Notes under the pieces: generated by a model
What the model was told of the DNA's origin: nothing
What the model saw: only the letters and a program-made list of their open reading frames with translations
Database searches by the model: none
Shown: positions 38,461 through 48,357 of the stretch, in pieces
Position numbering within the stretch: the stretch's first letter is position 1
Layout of the letters: every line of letters starts with the position of its first letter
Source of the DNA: Rhodovulum bhavnagarense
GTDB taxonomy: Bacteria > Pseudomonadota > Alphaproteobacteria > Rhodobacterales > Rhodobacteraceae
Assembly: GCF_004343505.1 (NCBI RefSeq)
Contig: NZ_SLXU01000001.1
Coordinates: 675,701 to 739,700 of the forward strand
DNA length: 64,000 nucleotides
Reading direction: 5' to 3'
Program-made: the position numbers and the translations under genes

Positions 38461-40278
38461 TCAGCTGCTCCGGGCCGCACGCTTGCGCTCGTGCGGGTCC
38501 AAAAACCGCTTGCGCAGCCGCACCGCGTTGGGCGTGACCTCTACCAGTTCATCATCATCGATATAGGCGATTGCCTCTTCCAGGCTCATGGTAACCGGCG
38601 TGGTCAGGCGCACCGCGTCATCGGTGCCCGACGCGCGGACGTTGGTGAGTTTCTTGCCCTTGAGCGGGTTGACCTCCAGGTCGTTGTCACGGGAATGCTC
38701 GCCGATGATCATCCCCTGGTAGACCGGGGCCTGTGCCCCGATGAATAGCCGCCCCCGTTCTTCCAGGTTCCACAGTGCATAGGCGACCGAGGTGCCATCC
38801 TCCATCGAAATCAGCACCCCCGCCCGCCGGCCAGGGATCGGGCCCTTGTGCGGTGCCCAGTCATGGAAAACGCGGTTCAGTACGCCGGTGCCGCGTGTGT
38901 CTGTCATGAACTCGCCGTGATACCCAATCAATCCCCGCGAGGGGACATGGGCCACGATCCGGGTCTTGCCGGCGCCTGCCGGGCGCATCTCGACCATCTC
39001 ACCACGCCGGACACCGGTCAGTTTCTCGATGACGACGCCGGAATAGTCGTCATCCACGTCGATGGTGACTTCCTCGATCGGTTCCAGCTTTTGTCCGTTT
39101 TCCTCACGCATCAGCACCTGTGGGCGCGAGATCGACAATTCGAACCCCTCGCGGCGCATGTTCTCGATCAGCACGCCCATTTGCAATTCGCCCCGGCCCG
39201 CGACCTCGAAGGCCTCGCCGCCGGGCGTATCGGACACGCGGATCGCCACGTTCGACTCGGCCTCTTTCATCAGCCGCTCGCGAATCACGCGCGATTGCAC
39301 CTTCTTGCCGTCGCGCCCGGCCAGCGGGCTGTCATTGATGCCGAAGGTAACACTGATGGTCGGCGGGTCGATGGGTTGGGCAGGTAGCGGCGTATCGATG
39401 GCCGGCGCACAGAGCGTGTCGGCCACGGTCGCCTTGGACATCCCCGCGAGCGTGACGATATCGCCTGCCTCACCCTCGTCGATGGGCTGTTGGCCAAGGC
39501 CGCGAAAGGCCAGTACCTTGGTCACGCGAAAATTCTCGATCAGGTCGCCCGTCCGCGTAAGGGCCTTGACCTGGTCGCCCGGTTTCACACGGCCGCTTTC
39601 GATCCGGCCGGTCAGCACGCGCCCGATGAACGGGTCCGCGCCCAGCGTGGTGGCCAGCATGCGAAAGGGTTCGTCGATATGGGCAAGCTGCCGCGGCGCG
39701 GGAACGTGATCAAGCACGAGGTCGAACAGCGCGTGGAGATCCTTGCGCGGCCCGTCCAGCGTCGTATCGGCCCAGCCAGAACGGCCAGAAGCATAGAGAT
39801 GCGGGAAATCGAGCTGTTCATCCGTGGCGCCGAGATTGGCGAAGAGGTCGAACACCTCGTCCAGCGCGCGGTCTGGCTCGGCATCGGGCTTGTCGACCTT
39901 GTTGACCACCACGATCGGGCGTAGCCCCAACGCAAGTGCCTTTGAGGTCACGAACTTGGTCTGGGGCATCGGCCCCTCGGCTGCATCCACCAAGAGCACC
40001 ACGCCATCGACCATACTGAGGATGCGTTCGACCTCGCCGCCGAAATCCGCGTGGCCGGGGGTGTCGACGATATTGACGCGGTGGCCGTCCCACTCGACGC
40101 TTGTGGCTTTGGCCAGGATTGTGATGCCGCGTTCGCGTTCCAGGTCGTTGCTATCCATCGCCCGTTCCGCGACGGTCTGGTTCTCGCGGAAAGCGCCGGA
40201 TTGTTTCAAAAGCTGGTCCACCAGGGTGGTCTTGCCGTGATCGACATGCGCGATGATCGCGATGTTGCGAAGGTCCAT
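38461..40278 (-). CDS. typA: translational GTPase TypA/BipA
   Basis: A 605-residue ribosome-associated GTPase involved in stress and cold responses and in ribosome assembly. The P-loop is [15 protein letters not shown], the switch motif [14 protein letters not shown], and the base motif NKVDKPDA. The later domains contain [12 protein letters not shown] and the conserved [18 protein letters not shown]. Length matches the family. A short hairpin follows the stop. An SMR transporter gene lies 67 bases upstream on the same strand. Confidence 0.96.
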   Translation of the reverse strand: MDLRNIAIIAHVDHGKTTLVDQLLKQSGAFRENQTVAERAMDSNDLERERGITILAKATSVEWDGHRVNIVDTPGHADFGGEVERILSMVDGVVLLVDAAEGPMPQTKFVTSKALALGLRPIVVVNKVDKPDAEPDRALDEVFDLFANLGATDEQLDFPHLYASGRSGWADTTLDGPRKDLHALFDLVLDHVPAPRQLAHIDEPFRMLATTLGADPFIGRVLTGRIESGRVKPGDQVKALTRTGDLIENFRVTKVLAFRGLGQQPIDEGEAGDIVTLAGMSKATVADTLCAPAIDTPLPAQPIDPPTISVTFGINDSPLAGRDGKKVQSRVIRERLMKEAESNVAIRVSDTPGGEAFEVAGRGELQMGVLIENMRREGFELSISRPQVLMREENGQKLEPIEEVTIDVDDDYSGVVIEKLTGVRRGEMVEMRPAGAGKTRIVAHVPSRGLIGYHGEFMTDTRGTGVLNRVFHDWAPHKGPIPGRRAGVLISMEDGTSVAYALWNLEERGRLFIGAQAPVYQGMIIGEHSRDNDLEVNPLKGKKLTNVRASGTDDAVRLTTPVTMSLEEAIAYIDDDELVEVTPNAVRLRKRFLDPHERKRAARSS

Positions 40279-40345
40279 GTTCGTCTGCCTTTTTGGGATT
40301 GTCCTGCCGATAGGGTGTTTCGCATCAAAAGGCCAGCGCGAATGA

Positions 40346-40681
40346 TCAATGCGGGCTGGTTTTCGAAAAGAGATGGATCACGGTGATGCCGCCTACGATC
40401 ATCGTCATGCCGATTGCGCCGGGCAGGTCGACACGCTGGCCAAAGACAACCCAGGCGATGGCGGCGATCAGAACGACGCCCAGCCCCGACCATATCGCGT
40501 AGGCGACCCCGACCGGAATGGTGCGCAGGGCAAATGACAGGAAATAAAAAGATAGCGCGTAACCGGCCACGACAATGACGCTGGGCAGAAGACGCGTGAA
40601 CTGCTGGCTGGCTTGCAACGCCGATGTGGCGGCGGTTTCGGTAAGGATGGCCAGCAACAGGAACAAGTAGGATTTCGGCAT
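40346..40681 (-). CDS. small multidrug resistance (SMR/EmrE-like) transporter
   Basis: A 111-residue protein with four membrane helices. The essential Glu is at residue 15 in the first helix (AILTETAATSAL), with family motifs YALSFYFLSFALRTIPVGVAYAIW and GQRVDLPGAIG. SMR proteins export cationic drugs or guanidinium by proton exchange. EmrE/QacE type is likelier than the SugE/Gdx type, but the call cannot be settled by eye. The gene lies 11 bases downstream of a YitT-like gene on the same strand. Confidence 0.88.
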   Translation of the reverse strand: MPKSYLFLLLAILTETAATSALQASQQFTRLLPSVIVVAGYALSFYFLSFALRTIPVGVAYAIWSGLGVVLIAAIAWVVFGQRVDLPGAIGMTMIVGGITVIHLFSKTSPH

Positions 40682-40692
40682 GGTGCGGACCC

Positions 40693-41310
40693 TCAGCGCG
40701 CGATATAGCGGTCGCGTCGATGGTTGGTTGCGATAATGATGTTGAGGACGGCGGCACCGACAAGGGAATGAAAAACCGTGAGCGGCGCGATGACGCCAAG
40801 AGCAAGTGCAAAGACTGCCGCGTCAAATCCGAGCTGCACCCAACCTGCGCTTATCCCGCGCGTGTCCTGCACCCAGAGCGCCACGATGCCCACACCGCCC
40901 AGGCTGGCGCCGTGGCGAAATAACGCCAGAAGGCCCGCACCCGCGGTAACGCCTGCAAGGATTGATCCGGCCAGCGGATGAACCGTTTCAAAACTCAGAA
41001 AATGCGGCACAACTTCGGTGAACAGCGACAAGAGCGCGACCGCTGCAAAGGTCTTTAGCGTGAAACGCCAACCCAGCCGACGCAGCGCCAGCACGTAAAA
41101 AGGAAGGTTGAGCGCAAAGAAAATCGGGCCAAAGCCGATCCCGCTGGCATAGGAGGCCACCAGGGACAGCCCGGCAATCTGACCGGTCACAAGGTCCGCG
41201 CTTTTCAAAAGCTGGACAGACAGCGCAACCAGCAGCGTGCCCACGAAAAGGCCCTGCACATCCTCGATCAGGCTATGGCGTGCGACGGAATCCTGCATGG
41301 GCAAGGGCAT
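40693..41310 (-). CDS. YitT family membrane protein
   Basis: About 205 residues with five to six membrane helices, for example GLFVGTLLVALSVQLL, FGPIFFALNLPFYVLAL and LAGSILAGVTAGAGLLALF. The pattern SLGGVGIVALWVQDTRGISAG fits the YitT (DUF161) family, whose function is not known. I chose the ATG at 41310 (MPLPMQDS); a GTG at 41391 would add 27 residues with low support, and an ATG at 41298 is also possible. None has a strong ribosome site. Confidence 0.75.
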   Translation of the reverse strand: MPLPMQDSVARHSLIEDVQGLFVGTLLVALSVQLLKSADLVTGQIAGLSLVASYASGIGFGPIFFALNLPFYVLALRRLGWRFTLKTFAAVALLSLFTEVVPHFLSFETVHPLAGSILAGVTAGAGLLALFRHGASLGGVGIVALWVQDTRGISAGWVQLGFDAAVFALALGVIAPLTVFHSLVGAAVLNIIIATNHRRDRYIAR

Positions 41311-41406
41311 GGCGCGAAACCGGTGGGCTTGTCCAGAGGCAAGCCCGATCCGGGCGGGATGTGCGCCGCCCACGGGATGAGCGGTCTGCACGGCAAGGCG
41401 GCATCA

Positions 41407-41436
41407 ACAAAAAAGGGCCGGCGCGATGGCCGGCCC
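41407..41436 (-). terminator. rho-independent terminator after icd
   Basis: On the minus strand an eight-base stem GGGCCGGC / GCCGGCCC (arms at 41415-41422 and 41429-41436 on the plus strand) with a six-base loop is followed by a T-rich run (41407-41414). It lies about 20 bases past the icd stop. Confidence 0.85.
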
Positions 41437-41456
41437 CGGTTTTGGCTTGGCGCGTG

Positions 41457-42671
41457 TCAGCCCGCCAGTGCCTTGTTCAGGTTCTCGTCGACCTTTTCGA
41501 GGAAGCCCATCGTGGTCAGCCATTTCTGATCGGGACCGACCAGCAAAGCCAGATCCTTGGTCATGAAGCCCGATTCCACGGTCTCGACGACGACCTTTTC
41601 CAGCGTTTCGGCAAAATGCGTGAGTTGGTCGTTGCCGTCCAGCTTGGCGCGGTGCTTCAAGCCGCCTGTCCAGGCAAAGATCGACGCGATCGAGTTGGTC
41701 GAGGTCGCCTCGCCCTTCTGGTGCTGGCGATAGTGGCGGGTGACGGTGCCATGCGCGGCCTCGGATTCGACGATTCGGCCGTCTGGGGTCATCAGCTGGC
41801 TGGTCATCAGGCCGAGCGAGCCGAAGCCCTGCGCCACGGTATCCGATTGCACGTCGCCATCGTAGTTCTTGCAGGCCCAGACGAAACCGCCGTTCCACTT
41901 CATGGCGCAGGCGACCATGTCGTCGATCAGGCGGTGTTCGTAGGTGATCCCCGCTTCCTTGAACTTGTCTGCGAATTCCTCGTCGAACACCTGCTGGAAC
42001 AGGATCATGAACTGGCCGTCATACTGTTTCAGGATGGTGTTCTTGGTCGACAGGTACAGCGGCCAGCCCATTGACAGCGCGTAGTTCATGGATGCCCGCG
42101 CGAAATCGCGGATCGAGTCGTCGAGGTTGTACATGCCCATGTAGATGCCCGAGGAGGGCGCCTTGAACACCTCTTCCTCGATCACGGTGCCGTCCTCGCC
42201 GACGAATTTCATCGACAACGTGCCGGGGCCGGGGAATTTCATGTCCGTGGCGCGGTACTGGTCGCCGAAGGCGTGACGGCCGATGACGATGGGCTTGGTC
42301 CAGCCGGGCACCAGGCGCGGCACGTTGTTGCAGATGATCGGGGCGCGGAACACCACGCCGCCCAGGATGTTGCGGATCGTGCCGTTGGGGCTGCGCCACA
42401 TCTTTTTCAGGCCGAATTCCTCGACCCGGGCCTCGTCAGGGGTGATCGTGGCGCATTTCACGCCGACGCCGATTTCCTTGATCTTTTCAGCCGCGTCGAT
42501 GGTGATCTGGTCGTCGGTACGGTCGCGTTCCTCGATGCCCAGATCGTAATAGAGAAGATCGACGTCGAGGTAAGGCAGGATCAGCTTTTTCTTGATGAAA
42601 TCCCAGATGATCCGGGTCATCTCGTCGCCGTCAAGCTCGACGACCGGGTTTTCGACTTTGATCTTGGACAT
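41457..42671 (-). CDS. icd: NADP-dependent isocitrate dehydrogenase
   Basis: A 404-residue enzyme that converts isocitrate to 2-oxoglutarate and CO2 in the TCA cycle. It belongs to the eukaryote-like IDH group, as in many alphaproteobacteria. Marks include the N-terminal [19 protein letters not shown], the [13 protein letters not shown] segment, [18 protein letters not shown] at the substrate site and the nucleotide-binding [15 protein letters not shown] 42671 has a GAGG ribosome site eight bases before it. It is followed by a strong terminator. Confidence 0.96.
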   Translation of the reverse strand: MSKIKVENPVVELDGDEMTRIIWDFIKKKLILPYLDVDLLYYDLGIEERDRTDDQITIDAAEKIKEIGVGVKCATITPDEARVEEFGLKKMWRSPNGTIRNILGGVVFRAPIICNNVPRLVPGWTKPIVIGRHAFGDQYRATDMKFPGPGTLSMKFVGEDGTVIEEEVFKAPSSGIYMGMYNLDDSIRDFARASMNYALSMGWPLYLSTKNTILKQYDGQFMILFQQVFDEEFADKFKEAGITYEHRLIDDMVACAMKWNGGFVWACKNYDGDVQSDTVAQGFGSLGLMTSQLMTPDGRIVESEAAHGTVTRHYRQHQKGEATSTNSIASIFAWTGGLKHRAKLDGNDQLTHFAETLEKVVVETVESGFMTKDLALLVGPDQKWLTTMGFLEKVDENLNKALAG

Positions 42672-42790
42672 GAACTGACCCTCGTTTTGGCGCGTGAATC
42701 GCGATTTTCCCAGCGTGATAGCGCAAAGACGAAGATGGGGAAAGATGGTATGCGAAGGCATACCTTTGAATGCCGAACGGGATCGCCCGA

Positions 42791-43018
42791 TCAGACGCCC
42801 TGTTGACGCGCGCGGGCAATCCTTGCTTCCAGCAATTTTCGTCCCCGCATCTCGGCAGTACGGATGCGGATGGCGGTCATGAACGCCTCTTGCGTGGTGG
42901 GGGACGAGGCGCCGATGGCCTCTGACACGTCACGGATCAGTCGCTCGTCGTCCAATTCTTCGGCTGCGGCCAACGTGTCTCGGGCCAGCGCATCCGCCAA
43001 GTCCTCGATGACGCCCAT
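42791..43018 (-). CDS. small helical protein of unknown function
   Basis: A 75-residue, mostly helical protein: acidic at the N-terminus ([25 protein letters not shown]), basic at the C-terminus ([20 protein letters not shown]). A strong GGAGG ribosome site precedes the ATG at 43018. The stop of the hydrolase gene upstream lies ten bases away, so the two share a transcript. I do not recognise the family. The charge layout would suit binding to a protein or nucleic acid, but that is inference. Confidence 0.75.
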   Translation of the reverse strand: MGVIEDLADALARDTLAAAEELDDERLIRDVSEAIGASSPTTQEAFMTAIRIRTAEMRGRKLLEARIARARQQGV

Positions 43019-43028
43019 CGCGCCCTCC

Positions 43029-43682
43029 TCAGCGAGTCCCTTCGGTCAGGCGCCGTTTCACATAGGCTCTCACATGTTCGACCATCGGATCCATGTGAGG
43101 TTCCTGGAAGAAGTGATCGGCCCCTTCGATCTGTTCATGGGTAATGGTGATGCCCTTTTGTTCGTGAAGCTTGTCGACAAGGGCCAGCGTGTCGGCGGGG
43201 GGCGCCACGCGGTCGGCGGTGCCGTTGATAACCAGGCCCGAACTGGGGCAGGGGGCGAGGAAAGAGAAATCGTACATGTTCGCGGGCGGTGCGACCGAGA
43301 CAAAACCGGTGATCTCGGGCCGGCGCATCAGTAACTGCATGCCGATCCACGCTCCGAAGGAAAAGCCTGCGACCCAGCAATGCTTGGCGTTCTGGTTCAT
43401 CGATTGCAGGTAATCCAGCGCCGCCGCCGCATCCGACAATTCTCCGATGCCTTGGTCGTACTCACCCTGGCTGCGACCGACGCCGCGAAAGTTGAAGCGC
43501 AGCACGTTGAAACCGAGCCCGTGAAAGGCGTAATGCAGGTTGTAGACAACCCGGTTGTTCATCGTGCCCCCGAATTGCGGATGGGGGTGCAGGACGATCG
43601 CGATGGGCGCGTCCTTTTCCTTGTGCGCGTGATAGCGGCCTTCGAGACGGCCTTCGGGACCGGGAAATATGACCTCGGGCAT
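43029..43682 (-). CDS. alpha/beta hydrolase
   Basis: A 217-residue hydrolase. Marks are VLHPHPQFGGTMNN, FNFRGVGRSQGEYD, the nucleophile elbow AGFSFGAW with the Ser, and a C-terminal EGADHFFQ with the likely His. It resembles the dienelactone-hydrolase-like proteins often found near iscR-suf genes in Rhodobacterales; the substrate is unknown. It reads away from iscR, so the 150-base gap holds divergent promoters. Confidence 0.82.
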   Translation of the reverse strand: MPEVIFPGPEGRLEGRYHAHKEKDAPIAIVLHPHPQFGGTMNNRVVYNLHYAFHGLGFNVLRFNFRGVGRSQGEYDQGIGELSDAAAALDYLQSMNQNAKHCWVAGFSFGAWIGMQLLMRRPEITGFVSVAPPANMYDFSFLAPCPSSGLVINGTADRVAPPADTLALVDKLHEQKGITITHEQIEGADHFFQEPHMDPMVEHVRAYVKRRLTEGTR

Positions 43683-43718
43683 GTTCTGTTCTTCTCAACT
43701 GGCGGTGCCGTCGAATTC

Positions 43719-43747
43719 TTGACGAAATCGCTTGGGCTACTTAGAAA
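43719..43747 (+). promoter_or_regulatory. candidate sigma-70 promoter of iscR-suf
   Basis: TTGACG (43719-43724) and TAGAAA (43742-43747) with a 17-base spacer, about 90 bases before the iscR start. It lies in the divergent gap, where IscR itself would be expected to act on its own operon. Confidence 0.45.
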
Positions 43748-43836
43748 CGGGTCTGTCCCGGCGCCGTGCCGGATCAAGGGTGCGTCCGAGGTAATGACCC
43801 GGCCGCATCGCGTCAACCATTTGCAGGATCGCAGCG

Positions 43837-44298
43837 ATGAAACTCAGCACAAAGGGGCGTTACGCGATGGTCGCGCTGGTCGATCTTTCATTGCAGCCCG
43901 CCGATGCATTGGTCTCTTTGTCGGAGATCTCGCGGCGCCAGCAGATATCGCTGCCGTACCTGGAACAGCTTTTCGTCAAGCTGCGCCGGGCCGGGTTGGT
44001 GGAGTCGGTGCGCGGACCCGGTGGCGGCTACCGGCTTTCGCGGCCTGCATCGGAGATCCGGGTGGCCGAGGTCCTGGGGGCGGTCGATGAGACCGTGAGC
44101 GCGATGCATACCGGCGCTGGCGCCTCGGGCGGTAGCTCGGGCACCAGGGCGCAATCGCTTACCAACCGGCTGTGGGAGGGGTTGAGCGCCCATGTCTACG
44201 TGTTCCTGCACCAGACACGGTTATCGGACGTGACGGGCAATGCGCTGGCACCATGCCCCGCGGTGCCGGCGCTTTTCGAGGTGGTGGACGAGGGATAG
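43837..44298 (+). CDS. iscR: Rrf2-family iron-sulfur regulator IscR
   Basis: A 153-residue winged-helix repressor of Fe-S assembly genes. The N-terminus MKLSTKGRYAMVALVDL and the recognition-helix region ISLPYLEQLFVKLRRAGLVESVRGPGGGYRL are classic. The cysteine loop that binds the cluster in E. coli IscR is replaced by MHTGAGASGGSSGTRAQSLT without any Cys. The only cysteine is Cys140 in LAPCPAV. A similar single-cysteine form is known from Rhodobacter sphaeroides, so this is a lineage trait, not damage. It heads the iscS-suf operon. Confidence 0.93.
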   Translation: MKLSTKGRYAMVALVDLSLQPADALVSLSEISRRQQISLPYLEQLFVKLRRAGLVESVRGPGGGYRLSRPASEIRVAEVLGAVDETVSAMHTGAGASGGSSGTRAQSLTNRLWEGLSAHVYVFLHQTRLSDVTGNALAPCPAVPALFEVVDEG

Positions 44299-44299
44299 G

Positions 44300-44337
44300 G
44301 GGGGCGCTGCCCCCGTCCGCGGGCGGGGCCCGCGGAC
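44300..44337. repeat. GC-rich double hairpin between iscR and the desulfurase gene
   Basis: Two adjoining perfect palindromes: GGGGGC (44300-44305) with GCCCCC (44309-44314), then GTCCGCGGGC (44315-44324) with GCCCGCGGAC (44328-44337). They lie right after the iscR stop and lack a T-run. From memory, similar elements occur between genes in Rhodobacteraceae. They may attenuate transcription or protect the upstream mRNA. Confidence 0.7.
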
Positions 44338-44379
44338 TCCCCCGGGATATTTCCCTCCAAAGCAGGACAGGATGTCAGG

Positions 44380-45429
44380 ATGAAGCCCGGGCGGATCTAC
44401 ATGGACTGGAATGCAACCGCGCCGTTGCGTCCCGAGGCGCGCGAGGCGATGATCGCGGCTATGGACGTGGTTGGCAACCCTTCCAGCGTGCATGCCGAGG
44501 GGCGTGCGGCGCGGGGCATCGTCGAACGCGCGCGCGCGCAGGTGGCGGCCGCGCTTGGAGCGGAGGGCGCCGAGATCGTGTTTACCTCGGGTGCGACCGA
44601 GGCCGCGGCATTGGCCTGTGCTGGGCGGGGTCTGGAGGCCGGCGATGTAGAGCATGACGCGGTTTCGGCCTGGGTCGACTCTTGCCTCGATGTCGATGGT
44701 AATGGGCGAGTATACCTGCGCGATCCGGCGAGATCAGCGTTGCAGCTAGCCAACTCGGAAACCGGCGTCATCCAGAACATGCCGCAGGGCGTTGCGGTGT
44801 GCGACATGACCCAAGGGTTCGGCAAGCTTGCCTTTGCATTCAACTGGCTGGGCTGCGAGATTGCGCTGGTCTCGGCGCACAAGATCGGCGGGCCGAAGGG
44901 GGTTGGCGCGCTGGTGATGAAGCGCGGCCTCGACCTTGAGGCGCGACTGCGCGGTGGCGGCCAGGAGATGGGGCGACGCGCTGGAACCGAGAATGTTGTC
45001 GGCATCGCGGGGTTCGGTGCTGCGGCGCAAGCTGCTGCAAGCGACTTGGACGCGGAAAACTGGTTAAAAGTTGAGCAACTTAGAAATATTCTAGAAAAAG
45101 CTATTGAGGCCGGGGCAAATAATACTATTTTTGTCGGGAAAGATGAGCGCAGGCTACCCAATACCTCTTGCCTGGTTTCGCCGGGATGGAAGGGCGAGAC
45201 GCAGGTGATGCAGATGGATCTGGCCGGGTTCGCGGTTTCCGCAGGGTCGGCCTGCTCTTCGGGTAAGTTGCGCGAAAGCCGCGTGCTGAGGGCGATGGGG
45301 TTTGATGCGGAAGCGGCGGCCTCGGCGATCCGGGTCTCGATTGGGCCCGGCACGTCAGAGCAGGAAGTTTTGTGTTTTGCCGAGGCCTGGCTCGCGGCTG
45401 AACGGAAATTCAGGGCCCGCGCGGGCTGA
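44380..45429 (+). CDS. NifS/IscS-type cysteine desulfurase
   Basis: A 349-residue PLP enzyme that takes sulfur from cysteine for Fe-S clusters. The PLP Lys is at 168 in SAHKIGGPKG and the catalytic Cys292 in GSACSSGK. RRAGTENV is also conserved. It is a little shorter than E. coli IscS (404). About 45058-45165 is AT-rich (for example AGAAATATTCTAGAAAAAGC) in a gene otherwise near 65% GC, which suggests gene conversion from a lower-GC relative. It sits between iscR and sufB, while a second desulfurase (sufS) ends the operon. Confidence 0.9.
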   Translation: MKPGRIYMDWNATAPLRPEAREAMIAAMDVVGNPSSVHAEGRAARGIVERARAQVAAALGAEGAEIVFTSGATEAAALACAGRGLEAGDVEHDAVSAWVDSCLDVDGNGRVYLRDPARSALQLANSETGVIQNMPQGVAVCDMTQGFGKLAFAFNWLGCEIALVSAHKIGGPKGVGALVMKRGLDLEARLRGGGQEMGRRAGTENVVGIAGFGAAAQAAASDLDAENWLKVEQLRNILEKAIEAGANNTIFVGKDERRLPNTSCLVSPGWKGETQVMQMDLAGFAVSAGSACSSGKLRESRVLRAMGFDAEAAASAIRVSIGPGTSEQEVLCFAEAWLAAERKFRARAG

Positions 45430-45480
45430 ACGATGACAGGTGGTCCGTGTGCGGGCCCGGACAGAGAGGCGACGAAGACG

Positions 45481-47004
45481 ATGGCTGCTATCGACAAGGC
45501 CGAGGTGAAAGAAGGCGTCGACCGGGAGACCGTGGAAACGGTCCAGTCCATGGCCGGCAAGTACAAGTATGGCTGGGATACCGAGATCGAGATGGACTAT
45601 GCGCCGTTGGGGCTGAACGAAGATATCGTTCGTCTGATTTCGGCCAAGAATGACGAACCCGAGTGGATGACCGAGTGGCGGCTGGCTGCGTTCCGGCGCT
45701 GGCAGCAACTGGAGGAGCCGGACTGGGCGATGGTCGACTATCCCGAGATCGACTTCCAGAAGCAGTATTATTACGCCCGCCCGAAGAGCATGGAGACCAA
45801 GCCCAAGTCGCTGGACGAGGTCGATCCCAAGCTTTTGGAAACCTACCAGAAGCTCGGCATCCCGCTGAAGGAGCAGATGATCCTAGCCGGTGTCGAGGGC
45901 GCCGAGGACGCGCCCGCCGAGGGCCGCAAGGTGGCCGTGGACGCGGTGTTCGATTCGGTCAGTGTGGGCACGACTTTCCAGAAGGAACTCAAGAAGGCGG
46001 GCGTCATTTTCTGCTCGATTTCCGAGGCGATCCGCGAGCACCCCGAGCTGGTGAAGAAATACCTCGGGAGCGTCGTGCCGCAATCGGACAATTTCTATGC
46101 CACGCTCAACAGCGCGGTCTTCTCGGACGGGTCGTTCGTCTATGTTCCGCCGGGCGTGCGCTGCCCGATGGAGCTGTCGACCTATTTCCGCATCAACGCC
46201 GAGAACACCGGCCAGTTCGAGCGCACTCTGATCATCGCCGACAAGGGTGCCTATGTGAGTTACCTAGAGGGCTGTACCGCGCCCCAGCGCGACGTGGCGC
46301 AACTGCATGCCGCGGTGGTGGAGATCGTGGTGCTGGACGATGCCGAGGTGAAGTACTCGACCGTGCAGAACTGGTATCCCGGCGACGAGAATGGCAAGGG
46401 CGGCATCTACAACTTCGTCACCAAGCGCGCCGATTGCCGGGGCGACCGGTCCAAGGTGATGTGGACGCAGGTGGAAACCGGCTCGGCGGTGACGTGGAAA
46501 TACCCCTCCTGCATCCTGCGGGGCGACGACAGCCAGGGCGAATTCTATTCGATCGCGATCACCAATAACTGGCAGCAGGCCGATACCGGCACCAAGATGG
46601 TGCACCTGGGCAAAAACACGCGGTCACGCATCGTGTCCAAGGGGATCAGCGCGGGCCATGCGCAGAACACCTATCGCGGGCTGGTCTCGATGCATCCCAA
46701 GGCCAAGAACAGCCGCAACTATACCCAGTGCGACAGCCTGTTGATCGGGGACAAGTGCGGGGCGCATACCGTTCCCTATATCGAGGTGCGCAACAACTCG
46801 TCCCGGGTGGAACACGAGGCGACGACCTCCAAGGTGGACGACGACCAGCTTTTCTATTGCCGCTCGCGCGGGATGGACGAGGAAGAGGCAGTCGCGCTTG
46901 TCGTCAACGGCTTCTGCAAGGAGGTTCTGCAGGCCCTGCCGATGGAATTCGCGATGGAGGCGCAGCAACTGGTGGCCATTTCCTTGGAGGGAAGCGTCGG
47001 CTGA
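45481..47004 (+). CDS. sufB: Fe-S cluster assembly scaffold SufB
   Basis: A 507-residue SufB, which builds Fe-S clusters with SufC and SufD. Family marks are [18 protein letters not shown] at the N-terminus, [29 protein letters not shown] and the C-terminal [20 protein letters not shown] chose the ATG at 45481 (MAAIDKAEV), which has an AGAGAGG stretch upstream and fits the family length. An ATG at 45433 would add 16 residues. The stop overlaps the next start by one base. Confidence 0.95.
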   Translation: MAAIDKAEVKEGVDRETVETVQSMAGKYKYGWDTEIEMDYAPLGLNEDIVRLISAKNDEPEWMTEWRLAAFRRWQQLEEPDWAMVDYPEIDFQKQYYYARPKSMETKPKSLDEVDPKLLETYQKLGIPLKEQMILAGVEGAEDAPAEGRKVAVDAVFDSVSVGTTFQKELKKAGVIFCSISEAIREHPELVKKYLGSVVPQSDNFYATLNSAVFSDGSFVYVPPGVRCPMELSTYFRINAENTGQFERTLIIADKGAYVSYLEGCTAPQRDVAQLHAAVVEIVVLDDAEVKYSTVQNWYPGDENGKGGIYNFVTKRADCRGDRSKVMWTQVETGSAVTWKYPSCILRGDDSQGEFYSIAITNNWQQADTGTKMVHLGKNTRSRIVSKGISAGHAQNTYRGLVSMHPKAKNSRNYTQCDSLLIGDKCGAHTVPYIEVRNNSSRVEHEATTSKVDDDQLFYCRSRGMDEEEAVALVVNGFCKEVLQALPMEFAMEAQQLVAISLEGSVG

Positions 47005-47267
47005 TGGGCTCGTCGTGGTTTGTGCCAAAGACGCATGGCTATGGTGCTTTCCCGGCAAACTGGAAGGGCTGGGCGGCGGTGGTTGTTTTTTCGCTGCTGC
47101 TGGGGCTTGTGGCGATAGCGGTTTTCGGACCGTTGGGGCGGCTGGGTGTGGCGCTGTTCTGGCAGGTGGCGCTGTATTTGGTGCTGACTACCGTTCTGGC
47201 GCTTGGGTTTGTCGTGATCGCCCGGCGCAAGACGAACGGTAACTGGCGCTGGTGTGATGATGACTGA
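47004..47267 (+). CDS. small two-helix membrane protein
   Basis: An 87-residue protein with two predicted membrane helices ([20 protein letters not shown] and [24 protein letters not shown]). The C-terminus is short and polar ([15 protein letters not shown]). Its ATG overlaps the sufB stop by one base (TGATG), so it is read with sufB. I recognise no family; small membrane proteins between sufB and sufC seem to be a lineage feature, and a role in cluster assembly is not shown. Confidence 0.7.
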   Translation: MGSSWFVPKTHGYGAFPANWKGWAAVVVFSLLLGLVAIAVFGPLGRLGVALFWQVALYLVLTTVLALGFVVIARRKTNGNWRWCDDD

Positions 47268-47277
47268 GGAAGATACG

Positions 47278-47589
47278 ATGATCGTGACCACCACACCCTC
47301 GGTCGAGGGCAGGACCATCACCGCCTATCACGGCATCGCCGTGGGCGAGGCGATCTTGGGCGCCAACGTGTTCCGGGACATCTTTGCCGGGATCACCGAC
47401 ATCATCGGCGGCCGGTCGGGCGCCTATGAACAATCGCTGGGCGAGGCCCGCGCGACGGCGCTGCGCGAACTTGAAGACCGTGCCCGCACGATGGGCGCGA
47501 ATGCCGTCGTCGGCGTCGATCTCGACTACGAAGTGATCAACAACATGCTGATGGTGTCGGCCTCGGGCACCGCCGTCACGATTGAGTAA
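47278..47589 (+). CDS. YbjQ/UPF0145 family protein
   Basis: A 103-residue protein of the YbjQ (DUF74) family, marked by [20 protein letters not shown], the glycine-rich centre ([15 protein letters not shown]) and [15 protein letters not shown]. The function is not established; it forms a pentamer in related structures. The ATG at 47278 was chosen over earlier in-frame codons because GAGGAA lies just upstream. It sits between sufB and sufC in the operon. Confidence 0.85.
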   Translation: MIVTTTPSVEGRTITAYHGIAVGEAILGANVFRDIFAGITDIIGGRSGAYEQSLGEARATALRELEDRARTMGANAVVGVDLDYEVINNMLMVSASGTAVTIE

Positions 47590-47601
47590 GGGATAGGAAA
47601 A

Positions 47602-48357
47602 ATGCTGGAAATCAAAAACCTGAGAGCCTCTCTTGAGGAAGAGGGTAAGGAAATCCTCAAAGGTCTGAACCTTACCGTCGAGGCGGGAAAGGTGCATGCG
47701 ATCATGGGGCCGAACGGGTCGGGCAAATCCACGCTGTCCTACGTGTTGTCGGGGCGCGATGGATACGAAGTTACCGAGGGTGCGGCGGAGCTTGACGGGC
47801 AGGACATCCTGGAAATGGAGCCAGAGGAACGCGCGGCGGCGGGCTTGTTCCTTGCGTTCCAGTATCCCGTGGAAATCCCCGGTGTGGGTAATATGACCTT
47901 TCTGCGCACGGCCGTGAACGCCCAGCGCAAGGCGCGTGGCGAGGCCGAGATGGACGCCGCGACCTTCCTGAAGGTGGTGCGCGAGAAGGCGAAAGAGCTG
48001 AAGATTGATGCCGAGATGCTGAAACGGCCGGTCAACATGGGCTTTTCCGGCGGCGAGAAGAAACGCAACGAGATCCTTCAAATGGCGATGCTTGAGCCCA
48101 AGCTGTGCATCCTCGATGAGACCGATTCAGGGCTTGACGTTGACGCGATGAAGCTGGTGGCCGATGGCGTAAACGCGATGCGCAGCCCTGATCGTGCCTT
48201 TCTCGTCATCACCCATTACCAGCGCCTGCTGGATCATATCGTGCCCGACGTCGTTCATATTCTGGCCAATGGTCGGATCATCAAGACAGGCGGTCCGGAA
48301 CTGGCCCTTGAGGTCGAAAAGAACGGATATGCCGACCTGATCGAGGAGGCCGCGTGA
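47602..48357 (+). CDS. sufC: Fe-S assembly ATPase SufC
   Basis: A 251-residue ABC-type ATPase that drives SufBC2D. The P-loop is GPNGSGKSTL (Lys42), the signature NMGFSGGEKKRNEILQM, and Walker B LCILDETDSGLD. Its stop overlaps the sufD start. The upstream YbjQ gene ends 12 bases before. Confidence 0.96.
   Translation: MLEIKNLRASLEEEGKEILKGLNLTVEAGKVHAIMGPNGSGKSTLSYVLSGRDGYEVTEGAAELDGQDILEMEPEERAAAGLFLAFQYPVEIPGVGNMTFLRTAVNAQRKARGEAEMDAATFLKVVREKAKELKIDAEMLKRPVNMGFSGGEKKRNEILQMAMLEPKLCILDETDSGLDVDAMKLVADGVNAMRSPDRAFLVITHYQRLLDHIVPDVVHILANGRIIKTGGPELALEVEKNGYADLIEEAA

Noticed and set aside
41297..41391. Longer N-terminus for the YitT-like protein from GTG 41391
   Set aside because: The added residues look non-coding and no ribosome site supports them, though the choice among starts is not certain.
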